The notes under the pieces were generated by a model. That model was given only the letters and a program-made list of their open reading frames with translations. It searched no databases and had not been told where the DNA came from. A stretch of DNA of 64,000 nucleotides from Actinostola sp. cb2023 (lineage: Eukaryota > Cnidaria > Anthozoa > Actiniaria > Actinostolidae), in assembly GCA_033675265.1 (NCBI GenBank), contig JAUJYZ010000098.1, forward strand, positions 1,752,001-1,816,000, read 5' to 3'. The position numbers were made by a program, and so were the translations under genes. Shown here in pieces: positions 1 to 11,222 of the stretch; the stretch's first letter is position 1, and each line of letters begins with the position of its first letter.

Positions 1-372
1 CCCAGTATCAACAGTACAAGGGTACACCCAGTGACAACAGTACAAGGGTACATCCAGTATCAACAGTACAATGGTACACCCAGTGACAACAGTACAAGGG
101 TATACCCAGTGACAACAGTACAAGGGTACACCCAGTAACAACAGTACAAGGGTACACCCAGTATCAACAGTACAATGGTACACCCAGTGCCAAGAGTACA
201 AGGGTACACCCAGTGACAACAGTACAAGGGTACACCCAGTGTCAACAGTACAAGGGTACACCAAGTGACAACAGTACAAGGGTACACCCAGTGTCAACAG
301 TACAAGGATACACCCAGTGTCAACAGTACAAGGATACACCCAGTGTCAACAGTACAAGGGTACACCCAGTGT
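1..372. repeat. 26-bp minisatellite (about 14 copies)
   Basis: Tandem copies of a 26-bp unit containing the core acagtacaagggtacaccca. The copies differ mainly at one or two positions (gtgacaac, gtatcaac or gtgtcaac before the core). The array runs off the left edge, so its full length is unknown. The reading frames across it translate into repeating Tyr-Pro-Cys-Thr-like peptides and are artefacts of the repeat. Confidence 0.95.
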
Positions 373-1024
373 CAACAGTCTGAGTGAATGACAAAGATTA
401 CAGTGCATTTAAAAGATGTTGACAATAGTTAAAAGACCACACCTGGATATCCTATTGGGTAGTAGGCCAATACCAAACTATTGTTAGCGGTCACATTCTG
501 GCCATCTTTCAGATTTTCCTTCAGCTGAGATTGAACAAGGGCACCTTTTATTTGTACACTTGACAAGGGAGCAAATGTTTCTGAAAATATAACAATTTGA
601 CAATCTATTATTTAAACGATCTATATGTGTGTAAATGATTAATTCTTATGATTGGTGTGACCAGTAATTCAAACATTTGAAATCAACATTTCAAATAACG
701 GTTTGAACATTTCAAAGTCCAACAGAATCTCCTACACACCACTAAATATTTTCTCAAAAACGTTCATAAAATTAAAATTAAATTGGATGAAAATTTGTGC
801 CACCTAAGCCTACATACTCTGCAATCATAACAGCCTGAGTTACATATATCTGATACTTTTTTCTTATAGATATATTCGTGGAGATTTGATTTTTCTGTCT
901 GAATGTTCAAGACTCGAGTCTATAGACTTTAAAACTTCATTTGAATGTTCCGATTTACTGGTCACGTATGACGTAAATTAGCTGTAATATTGCAAGCACC
1001 TAACAGAGACAATAACCATTTCCC
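373..1024. other. no gene recognised
   Basis: AT-rich sequence without a long reading frame, recognisable exon or clear repeat. It looks like ordinary intergenic DNA. Confidence 0.6.
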
Positions 1025-1027
1025 TTA

Positions 1028-1439
1028 AGGCCCTGGCAAACGGATTCAACATTGTATTCAACATTCATTTGATTTTGTTGAATGCTGTTGAATGGAAGTT
1101 GAATGTATGTTGAACGCGGGGTGGCAAACGGGTTTCAACAATGCTTTCAACAATGCTTTCAACAACGTTTCGCAAGAGGTATTTCTATTGTTTAATTTAA
1201 TTAATGCACAAGCGCGTACTAAACGCCATTCAACATTTCCGAGAACAAAAGAAATGTTGAATCGATGTTGAAGCAAAGTTTAAACTCTTTTAAACTTCAT
1301 TCAATTAACATTGATTCAACGACTGTTTCAACACTTTCTTTCAACATTGTTGAAAGCGGGTGGCAAACCGTTTAAACATTGCTATTCAACAAAATCGAAT
1401 GAATGTTGAAGACAATGTTGAATCTGTTTGCCAGGGCCT
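1028..1439. mobile_element. MITE, PIF/Harbinger-like (TTA target duplication)
   Basis: Non-autonomous inverted-repeat element of 412 bp. The left end aggccctggcaaacggattc is matched by the reverse complement of the right end, and the homology continues about 40 bp inward. Both sides are flanked by TTA (1025-1027 and 1440-1442), the 3-bp target duplication typical of PIF/Harbinger transposons. The interior is built of short, variably oriented gttgaat motifs. No transposase is encoded. Family assignment rests on the target duplication only. Confidence 0.75.
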
Positions 1440-1996
1440 TTAGCAACCACTGCACTTTATATGATACAGTTCTTCTAAGCACAGGGAACCAAAGCTCTTA
1501 TCATGGGATGGGGGAGGGCAAGATAGGAAAAATGCTCAAATCACCAAATAAATGCCAAAATATGACTTTTGAAGCTGCCAAAAATAAATGTACCTTGGAC
1601 CTATTGATCTCTTAGATGATTTTTGCATACTTTTAGGGATTAAATGTATATATTATATAGCATATCATATCCCCCATTCCCCCTGAATCAATGTTGGGAG
1701 GAATTTTGGACAGCTGATATGATGCACATGAAGGCTGAAACCACTTTGCAGAATTACTGGATCAACATTGAATGGGGGAGGGGAGGGGAGGGTAGGGGAG
1801 AAAGGACCAGTCCAGGTGACAAGAATTCTATCAAATTCAAAGAAATACTGTTATCGGTCCAAGCATTTTGGCAACGATTGTAGGTATGTTTTAAATTTAG
1901 TCAAGTTCTCACCCTTTCAAGCAATTTTAAAATATATTCTAAATTTAACCATACCACTTAATAGATAAGAGTTTGGGTTGAATGACTGTTCCATTA

Positions 1997-2109
1997 GGCC
2001 TCGTCCACACTAATGCGTATTCCCATTGTTTTTGTATTGTTCTCCATCGGCTCAAGGGAATAGAAAACAATGGAAAATGCTGCGAAAACAGAGTAGTGTG
2101 GCCGGGGCC
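1997..2109. mobile_element. short MITE (113 bp) with TA flanks
   Basis: The ends ggcctcgtccacacta and tagtgtggccggggcc are imperfect inverted repeats, bounded on each side by TA. The element is too short to code for anything. It may be a TA-targeting element or a relative of the Harbinger-like MITE just upstream, since both have GGCC-rich ends. Confidence 0.6.
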
Positions 2110-2596
2110 TAAATGACAGGCTACAGTGTTGTCAGTAAATTCATGCTGCTATCAGCATCAAGATAAAAGTACAGGATGCACCTGTTTGAGCTACCAAAAT
2201 ATCCCTTTATGTGTCAGATGCCTGTTTGCATGGTTATCTACTGAGAATCTTGACCACTTAGCAATAGCTATACTATTGTGACATAAAATCAACTTACCAA
2301 AACAATTATCTTCTGGTTTCAGTAATAACCTATAAAGAATATCAGAATATTCAGAAATATTCAGTTTTACTTGTTAACAAAAAATAAATATTTCAGAGCA
2401 CCCCTAAGTACCAGTCCCCCCTCCTCATAAAATAATTTGAAAATAATCTTGTGTTTATGAATATATTTTTAAAAGTCTGTAATCTGCAGCACATTGCTCA
2501 TACATGTATGCTCTCGAGACCAAGAAAATGTGCATTTAACTCCATGTACATTTGGCCATCTAAAGAAAAGTTATATTAAACAAAATTAATGGTTTT

Positions 2597-2658
2597 AATG
2601 AATGAATGAATGAATGAATGAATGAATGAATGAATGAATGAATGAATGAATGAATGAA
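2597..2658 (-). repeat. (AATG)n microsatellite at a LINE/SINE 3' end
   Basis: About 15 copies of a 4-bp unit, followed by ctttatttag. Read on the minus strand this gives aataaag followed by an (ATTC)n tail. The same polyadenylation-like end plus ATTC tail recurs on the plus strand at 11554 and 15361. It therefore looks like the 3' tail of one retroposon family in opposite orientation. Confidence 0.6.
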
Positions 2659-2736
2659 CTTTATTTAGAGAAGGTAAACATAAAAACATTTATAAAATGC
2701 ACCAGTTTAGCATAGCTAAAATAATTGGATGAAAAA

Positions 2737-2802
2737 AATTCCAAGGACTGCCAAAATTGGACGAAGCCATAGGCCGAGTCCAATTTGGCAGTCAGAGGAA
2801 TT
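2737..2802. repeat. palindrome / small foldback repeat
   Basis: Imperfect inverted repeat with arms aattccaaggactgcc and ggcagtcagaggaatt around a short centre containing gacgaagccataggc. It resembles the GGCGAAGCC-centred hairpin at 3238-3329 in style. Confidence 0.6.
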
Positions 2803-3237
2803 TTTTGAATTCAATTCTTTCCAAATTGGACAGGCATGTAGTCCTGTTACTTGTTAATTATATTGCCATATGTATTTTCTTAAGAAAAGTCCATACGAAA
2901 ACTATCCAAATTAATAATTTGGATTATCCAAATTAATAATTTGGACAGTTTGAAAAATATGAAAATAATACCATAGGTGCTTGTATGGGATTATAGATAG
3001 ATGATATTATTAATATTTTTTTAATAACAATGTCCATATAAATTAAGTACAATGTAGATTAAAAAGTATTTTGGGCCTTCTGACAAATTCTGATTAAATT
3101 TGCATAATTTGTTGGCAGGTGATCATATAGTGAGATTAATTTGAATGTCGCCGAAGTTAATGTTTTCAAAAATGTCAAAGTTGCACAGGCTTTTCAAAAA
3201 ATACAAATGTACATATGTCTGAAATAAAGTACTGTTT

Positions 3238-3329
3238 AATAAACGAGCAGGAGTGTTTTATCGGGTTTAAAACCACGAGGCGAAGCCAAGTGGTTTTAGA
3301 GCCGATAAAACACGATCTGCGAGTTTATT
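3238..3329. repeat. 92-bp hairpin with GGCGAAGCC centre
   Basis: Near-perfect palindrome: the left arm contains gtgttttatcgg and the right arm ccgataaaacac, with an inner taaaaccac/gtggtttta pair and the centre gaggcgaagcc. The outer arms extend to aataaacgag/gagtttatt. A reading frame crosses it, but its peptide is merely the translated palindrome. Confidence 0.75.
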
Positions 3330-3597
3330 GGAGAGCTTCAAAAACGATCTTCCAAAATAATACATTTTTGGATGATTTCAGTAAATTAAACAGCAAGGAA
3401 AACACAAACATATCAGTATCGTGTTGCTTCTAACGCCTCACACATGCGCAACGATACTACTAATACTCTCAAAAAGATCCCACATTTGAACGACGGTCCG
3501 AAAGTGTGACCAAGGAGCGATCTTTCTGGACAACATATATGTCGTCCCGTACAGGGAACAGGGAGGTCAATGATACGACACCAATATGAGACCTTCC

Positions 3598-4258
3598 CTT
3601 ATTAGTATTCTTTATATAAAGAATACTAATGAGAATAGCTTTTTTATATGTTGTAGTTTAAAATGATCCCTTGGTTGAATTTAAATTAAACCTGAGTTCA
3701 ATTTAAATTAAACCGGTTCAATTTAAATTGAACTGGTTTAATTTGGAATTGTAGTGGGGGGGGGGTTCCTAAAAAGAACTAAATAATTTTCACCTGAGCC
3801 CTCCGTCCCTAATACTAACCCTAAACCTAACCCCAAGGTACTTCATTACTATATAGTCTTCCCCAATACTATAACCCTAAACCTAACCCCAAAGTACATT
3901 TTTGTACTTCATTACTATATAGTCTTCCCCAATACTATAACCCTAAACCTAACCCCAAAGTACATGTACTTGATTACTATAATGTCTTCCCTAATACTAA
4001 CCCTAAACCTAACCCCAAGGTACATTTTTGTACTTCATTACTATATAGTCTTCCCCAATACTAACCCTAAACCTAACCCCAAGGTACATGTACTTGATTA
4101 CTATAATGTCTTCCCTAATACGTACTAAATCTAATTATACTTGAACCGGTTCAATTTAAATAACCAGTTCAATTTAAATTAAACCAAAAATCATTTTAAA
4201 CTACAACATATATAAAGCCATCCTCATTAGAATTCTTTATATAAAGAATACTAATAAG
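3598..4258. mobile_element. 661-bp TIR element carrying telomere-like repeats
   Basis: The ends are inverted copies of each other over about 65 bp. The left begins cttattagtattctttat, and the right ends with the same sequence reversed, both containing the internal palindrome gaattctttatataaagaatac-type core. Inside the arms come paired blocks of ttcaatttaaattaaacc in both orientations. The centre (about 3790-4120) has roughly five tandem units containing ccctaaacctaacccc plus an AT-rich spacer. There is no coding capacity and no certain target duplication. Confidence 0.75.
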
Positions 4259-4261
4259 CAG

Positions 4262-5700
4262 TGCATTACTGGGTATAAAGGTACATGCATGTGATGGATT
4301 TCGTCCTTCTGATTGGACGAATTGCTCATTAATTATGCATGAGTTTTTGAATCCCAAATAATCACTCGAGGGAAACATACGAATTAATAATCCAGGAAAA
4401 AAATTGTAATTTACACTACAGTGCAATTATTTAACAAAATAATTATTATTGCACTGTTCTTAGCCAATCAGAATAGAGACAATTCGTCATAAATATAATA
4501 GACGTCATGTGACTTGTGTTTCAAGTGTCTCCACGCAACGTTCATAACTAATAATAATACAGGTCAAGTGCATGTCCTATATATAAACTTACTGGACTAT
4601 TACGGAATATTACTGATAGCTGATGATGTTAAATAAATCGTTCACATGCAACATTTTATATTTGGCATATTTCTTTGCCTTGTTTTTTTTTCAGTGTAAT
4701 GGCAGCGGTGCATACGACATGGTCGTTGTAATGTTGTTTTTGTAATTCGTCAAAATTTTACATAATTTAAAACCTTCGAATAACTGACACTCGAACACTG
4801 TGAGGCACATATTCCACATATGTTTTAGCAAATAAAGTTCACTGTGCAGGGTAAAATCTTCCCATAAACAACTGGGCATCGAGCGACATCGATATAGGCC
4901 GGTGAGTGGGCGAGCACACACTTTATAATCGTCCGAAATAATCCCAAATAATTACTGATAGTTTAAGCTTACTTACTTTGGTAAGATCAAGATAGAAACA
5001 AGAACAAGTGGAACCAGTATTTCAAATGTAGTTCCAATAGGTCTTCGTATCTACAACAGACAATAATGATTGTCAAACTTTAAATCGGACTTCAAATTTT
5101 GGAGAAATTGACGAACTGCCAAACCGAAGGCGAAGATAAGCAAATCACCTGTAATATGAAGTTCTTCCAGAGAAGAAGGCGAAACTGGCGAAAACGATTA
5201 GCCATATTTTCACCCTTCAACGATGGAACTGACTGACAAGCCTCCTGCAGTACTCAATCATACGACATTATTAAGAGAATACATTACATATTTTGGAAAA
5301 TTAACATCACCTGCCGGGCCCAGTCCCCAAAATAAAGCAATGTGATTGGTCGAGGCGACTGACACGGAACTCGATGGTTACAACTCTGACGTCAAACATT
5401 TGGAATGACATCATATTCCACCAAAATTATTCAAAACTGATATATCGCAACCTGTTTGTGGCTACTAATCGTCGTCTACCAACAGCGTACAGAAGATGAT
5501 TGCAAGAAAGAAACAAGGAAGTTAAACCTGGACCGATCGACCTAAGAAAAGGCAGCAGCTACTGCCGGAAAGTGCAAATGATGGCAAGAATACGGGATTA
5601 GACATCCACGCTTTCTTAGTCATATCACTGTATCACTGACGAGGGCTGTTAAGCCGAAAGGCCTCTGATATAAAAGAAGATCTACGTAGCTGTATGGCGT
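4262..5700. other. intergenic, no gene recognised; possible retroelement tail near 5630-5710
   Basis: No supportable exon was found. The stretch around 5630-5700 contains ctgacgagggctgttaagcc followed by a gccgaaag-type motif. That arrangement resembles the 3' regions of some invertebrate retroelements (Penelope-like or LINE), but without a reading frame this is only a resemblance. Confidence 0.4.
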
Positions 5701-5713
5701 GTTCTGTTGTCTC

Positions 5714-5724
5714 TATATATATAA
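5714..5724 (+). promoter_or_regulatory. candidate TATA box of the ABCG2-like gene
   Basis: A tatatatataa stretch lies about 30 bp before the inferred start of the noncoding first exon, which ends at a strong splice donor at 5886. Placement depends on that exon being real. The motif could also belong to the repeat tail just upstream. Confidence 0.3.
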
Positions 5725-5744
5725 GAAAAGGTACGTTTTGGTTC

Positions 5745-5885
5745 GTTGCACCTGACGTGCAGAGCGTGACTAACGAGATTGAGCGTGACATGTGCCTCAG
5801 ATCTCTATTCTGAGCAACGAGAGCTCGAGCCAGTTGCGGCTTGAGGTAGGAAGTGCAACCGGCTCTCTATTCAGGAGACTCAAAG
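5745..5885 (+). other. predicted 5' noncoding exon of the ABCG2-like gene
   Basis: The coding start ATG at 6873 follows directly after a splice acceptor (tttatcttctttag), so an upstream noncoding exon is expected. The best donor upstream is caaag/gtaagt at 5885/5886. Human ABCG2 also begins with a noncoding exon. The 5' limit is a guess from the TATA-like stretch at 5714. Confidence 0.4.
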
Positions 5886-6872
5886 GTAAGTATACTGTAT
5901 CACTATGAAAAGAAACTTGGGCCTTACAAAGCGATCAGAAAACTGCACATAAGCACTAAAATTGTTTGCATGATTATTAGAAGTCACTACAAATAGCATA
6001 CCGAGGAATGTAAGCTTAAATATACTCCACTATTATATATAACTTACATAAGCTTATATGTCCGTGCATCGTGACCATAATGGCTTGAATTGGTTAGTTG
6101 TTTTGTGAAAGTAAAAGTAAGCTTGTTGGTAGAAGCTTGGTTGATGTGGCGGGAAAACTTGAGCAAAGATAATTCTGCGGCTTGGTGGGCAACTTAGTCT
6201 TTTGCCTGCCGTGTCAGAAACGAAAACAACTCTGTCAGCAGGGAAGTTTTATATAACTTATGACACAGAAAAAAAACAAAATGTTGAAATACAATCAACA
6301 TGAAAACTAAAATCGTTGCCATCTTCCTTTCCATCTAAATGTCACTGAGTTCACAATTTGTATATATTGTGTCTGATCAGCGGTATTGCCCAAGAAAACA
6401 TTCCCAAACCCAAACTCTCGCCCAAACCAAGAAGGCATGTGTCACCTGTCACGTGACTTTTTAAATTTTCACCAAAGACAAACGAAAATATCATAACTTG
6501 AAAGCAGGGCCCCCCTGCCCCTGTGCTGTGTAGGGCCCTGGAAAGAGCATATTAAAATTAGTAAAAGTTGAAAATTTCAAAGGAATCAAGCTGAATAAGA
6601 CAAAAGTTAAAGGCTTTCAAAGTTTCCCGCTTTTCTGTATGCATGGGTTTTTCGATTCCATACAAATTTCCAACACTCGATCATCTCACTATAGTTCATA
6701 ATTTTTACTGAGGGAGATAAAACGGATTTACCCCGGAGTCATGCAGAACCCCTTGGAGTAAGGGAGAGAACGAACTGACAAACTCAACTCACATGAAATG
6801 CCCAGTTCGGGAATTATAATTGAACCATGCAGCTCAGTGACATTAGAAAAACATTTTGTTTATCTTCTTTAG

Positions 6873-9800
6873 ATGATAATCAACGACGAAAACACTCCCT
6901 TGTTGTACAGTCATGAAGTGAAACAAGAAGCTTCAAAGAGCAGTGATCAGTCTAATAGTAGAAATGATGTTCAGAAAAACAGTGCCAGTAGTACTGTCAT
7001 TACGTATCATAACATTTCATACAATGTTAGGGTGAAATTTGAGGGGCAGAAAGTTAACAAAGCAATCCTAAAAGATTTGCAGTAAGTACATGTACTTTTA
7101 AAAATTTACAGTAATGATATATTCAGTGGGCTGTCCAATCGAACTCTTACTACAGTACATGTAGGTCTGGAGAGGGGGTGGGTATTAATTAGGGGGGTGG
7201 GTATTAATTAGGGGGGTGGGTATTTATTAGGGGGGTGGGTATTAATTAGGGGGGTGGGTATTAATTAGGGGGGTGGGTATTAATTAGGGGGGTGGGTATT
7301 AATTAGGGGGGTGGGTATTAATTAGGGGGTGGGTATTAATTAGGGGGTGGGTATTAATTAGGGGGTGGGTATTAATTAGGGGGTGGGTATTAATTAGGGG
7401 GGGTGGGTATTAATTAGGGGGGTGGGTATTAATTAGGGGGTGGGTATTAATTAGGGGGGTGGGTATTAATTAGGGGGGTGGGTATTAATTAGGGGGGTGG
7501 GTATTAATAGGGGGGTGGGTATTAATAATAATAATAATAATAATCTTTATTTATATAGCATTATTTCTTCTAAAAAACCAATAGCGCTTAACAATATTAA
7601 TTAGGGGGGTGGGTATTAATTAGCGGGGTGGGTATTTATTAGGGGGGTGGGTATTAATTAAGTCCAGGTAACATATTATTGCAGACACTGAAACCCAGGT
7701 GGGAATCCCATACATGTATATAAAGTGGTGGGGTAGCCTGTGTATAGAGACTGGCCCTTTTGGGAGGGGAAAGGGGAAGGGGAAGGGGACGGAAGGAGAC
7801 TGGGAGAGAGGGGAGAAGGAAGGCCCCTCCGATCCCCTCCCCTTCCTCTTCCCCAAAACTCTTTAAAAAAGAGAGCCGCTACGCTGTGGGGATGCTCGTC
7901 GTACCTTTTAGAGTTTGAAATCTGCGATTTGGTACCGCTTAGGGGGTCTCAGACTTAAAAGGAACACCAAGACACCAAGTCAGTACCTTTTAGGGTGTCT
8001 GTCAGCAAATAAACAGCAAATAACATTTGTTTTGCAAAGCTTCTGAGGCATCGCCAATTAATGCCAAATGCAAAGAAATTAATGTACTTATTGTTTTAGA
8101 CTTGGTACCTCTTAGGGGTGAAAATTATTTCATGCCACGCCCACTTTGAAATGACTCGGGTACCTTTTAGGGGTCATTTTCAAAAATTTCTGACGAGCGT
8201 CCCCACCACTTTATATATCAACTCATGCTCCCCTGGGCACTCAAATACTGTAAACTACCACTTATAAGCCCTGGGCTTATACTAGTTCGTAAGTGATTTT
8301 GGGTGGGCTTATAAATGGGAGGCTTATATCCGGGGGGCTTATAACTGGAATAAAAGAAAACATTTCTAAATAAGCTGATAAGATAAGTTGAGACGGTATA
8401 TAGCAGTATCAAAATACGTCTTCAATCTACTGGTCTTTACTTAAAATTTACAATAAACTCATAATTTCAATATTTGGAACAAAATTCAACTGTATCTTGT
8501 TCTGCAATCTGTCTTAATTTTTAATTTGAAGTTATACCGTGTTCTGTGAAAATGTTTCTATTAAGGAAACAAGGAAATGTAGAGGGGGCTTATATTTGGG
8601 GGGCTTATAACCAGCATTTACCCGAAAGTGACTTGCAGGGTGTGGCTAGTTAGATGGTGACAGTGCCCTCTACCCATTCCTTCCTCCTCCTGTTTTGTCC
8701 TTTAGAGGAAAGGAACAAAGCCATCAGCTTGCTGACCTGCATGTATATACATTTATTATTATTATTATTATTCATAATAATTAATAATAATAATTTATGT
8801 TCCATGTAATGTAAAAATATGATCTAAATGCACATTACAATGATCAAACTATAGTATTAACAATTCTTATAAACTATATTAAACAATAAGAAAATAGAAT
8901 TAATTAAAAATATGTACTAATTAATTACTGGTATCTAAAGTTATTATCTTAGTAACTATCTTATCAATATCAGATTTATTACTGATACATATTAATTTGA
9001 TATATATTAATCCAAATGGGGCCTAACACTACTAGAAAATACCTGAAAAAAATCAGGCTTAGAACGGGAATCGAACCCACGACCTTCCCTCAGTGGCTTG
9101 GATAGCTCAGTTGGGAGGGTGCACCGATATCGCAAAGGTCGTGGGTTCGATCCCGTTCTAAGCCTGATTTTTTTCAGGTATTTTCTAGTAGTGTTAGGTC
9201 CCATTTGGATGAATATATATTTCTACATCGCTACTGATGGACATTCACCTATTTATATGTACATATTAATTTGATTTTAATAGTGGCATTATGAAGCCTG
9301 GTGCAAATGCTATTCTTGGACCAACAGGCAGTGGAAAGACAACGTAAGTACATGTATACATGGCATGGGGTCTGATTACTATAGGCTCCAGGAGCCCCCG
9401 GCCGTGAATAGGGGCAAGGTCTTCGTGTAGCTGCACAAATTGTCCTGGCTATTGTTTTTTATGTAAAAACAATACATAGAACAACAATAGAACAATAGCC
9501 AGGACTTTTGTGCAGCTACATGAAGACCTGACCTGAATAGGCGCCTCAGTCCATCTGTTAATAATTACTATCACAAGCCAATATTCTGTTCTCAGATCAG
9601 GCTATTTTTAGTGACATTGGTGTGAAAATGATTTCCATCGAGGTTGGAATATCAATAAAGTGGCAACTCCTGACTGTTAAACCAGGGATCAAGAACAATA
9701 TAAAATGTCATGCTGATCAAAATCCACAGTCTCTTTTGGAATTCAAAGAGCCTGGAGGAGAATTTAGATTTTGATCCAAGTTCACTAATTGCATCAGGAC

Positions 9801-11187
9801 CCCTTCAAATAATAATAAAGTTACTCTAAATATTACCTTGTATTTATTATACTGTATAATTATATGATAGATTATTGGACATTCTGGCTGGTCGTAAAGA
9901 CCCCCGTCATCTTACTGGTGTTGTGTTGGTTAATGGTAATCTACAGCCTAAAAATTTCAAGTGTGCATCTGGTTATGTTGTCCAGGTAATCTTACTGGCT
10001 GGATCAGGTGTAATGGTCAACATTGATCATATGAACTATATAGTACATTGTAAATAAGTTTTTATTATTAACCTTATATTTTATCATAGGATGATGTTGT
10101 CATGGGAACACTGACCGTTCGTGAAAACCTTAATTTTTCTGCTGCACTTCGCCTTCCACAAACTTTGAGCAAAAAGAAACGATATGCTCGAGTGAATGAC
10201 ATTTTGCGTGATCTAGGACTTATGAATGTTGCCGATCAAAAAGTTGGGACTGATTTCATACGAGGCATTTCTGGAGGGGAAAGAAAGCGAACAACTATCG
10301 GAATGGAATTGATTACTGCTCCATCTGTTCTGTTTCTTGATGAGCCTACAACAGGACTGGATGCGTCTACAGCTTGCTCTGTCATAAGTTTACTCCATGC
10401 GTAAGTACAAGTTTTCTATAAGCTGGAGTAATGTGGGCAACATTTTTGCAATTAGCCATTACCAAAACGAGCAGGGGACTGGGACCAAGTCCGTAAAACT
10501 AATTCAATAAGAAACTAGCAAAAATCGTTTTCTGAGAGAGCAGATCAAGCTTAGCTAGTCTGGAAAGTTTGGTGAACTTCGGCTTAATATTGACGATGCT
10601 AGAGGGCATCAAAGATGTCTATTTTTCCATACAAACTCTGTAAATTTTTGACATTGTCCAGCCAAACCATACATTCACTGTAAAATATTGGCTGGAAAAC
10701 ACAATTTCAAACATTTATAATTCCGTCAGAATTCGCTCAAATCGCATCAAACTTTGCAAATTAATTTCGTAATTGCATTAATTCTAATAAACTCGTTCCC
10801 AGTCCCCTGCTCGTTTAGGTAATGGCTAATTGTAAGGGAAGCCTGTATATGTTCACTAGCGATGCAAGCACAAGTGCAAGCGAACTTGTGTCATATGAAA
10901 ATGGGCAATATTGTTGGCATAGCTAGATCACTTTGATTTTTTCAAAATACTTTCTTACTAGCTTTCATTAGTCACTATTAATACTGTATTAGAGTGATAT
11001 TAGTGTATGGTGATGATATAATGTTCACAGATCACTCCATTTGTTTATATTTTTATCATATTAGTTTTATCGACCTTATACAGTATTATAGGGTCACCTG
11101 AAAATTATCTGTTTAGGTAACAGTCTTACCTTCTTTATAAATAAAGTTGTTATTATTATTAATTATTATTATTAATTATTATTATTA

Positions 11188-11222
<35 letters not shown>

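Noticed and set aside
1..372. CRISPR-like array
   Set aside because: Units are contiguous with no unique spacers, and the genome is eukaryotic; it is a minisatellite.
4196..4921. Minus-strand frames of about 76 codons
   Set aside because: Composition is random, no splice sites or domains; one overlaps the end of a TIR element.
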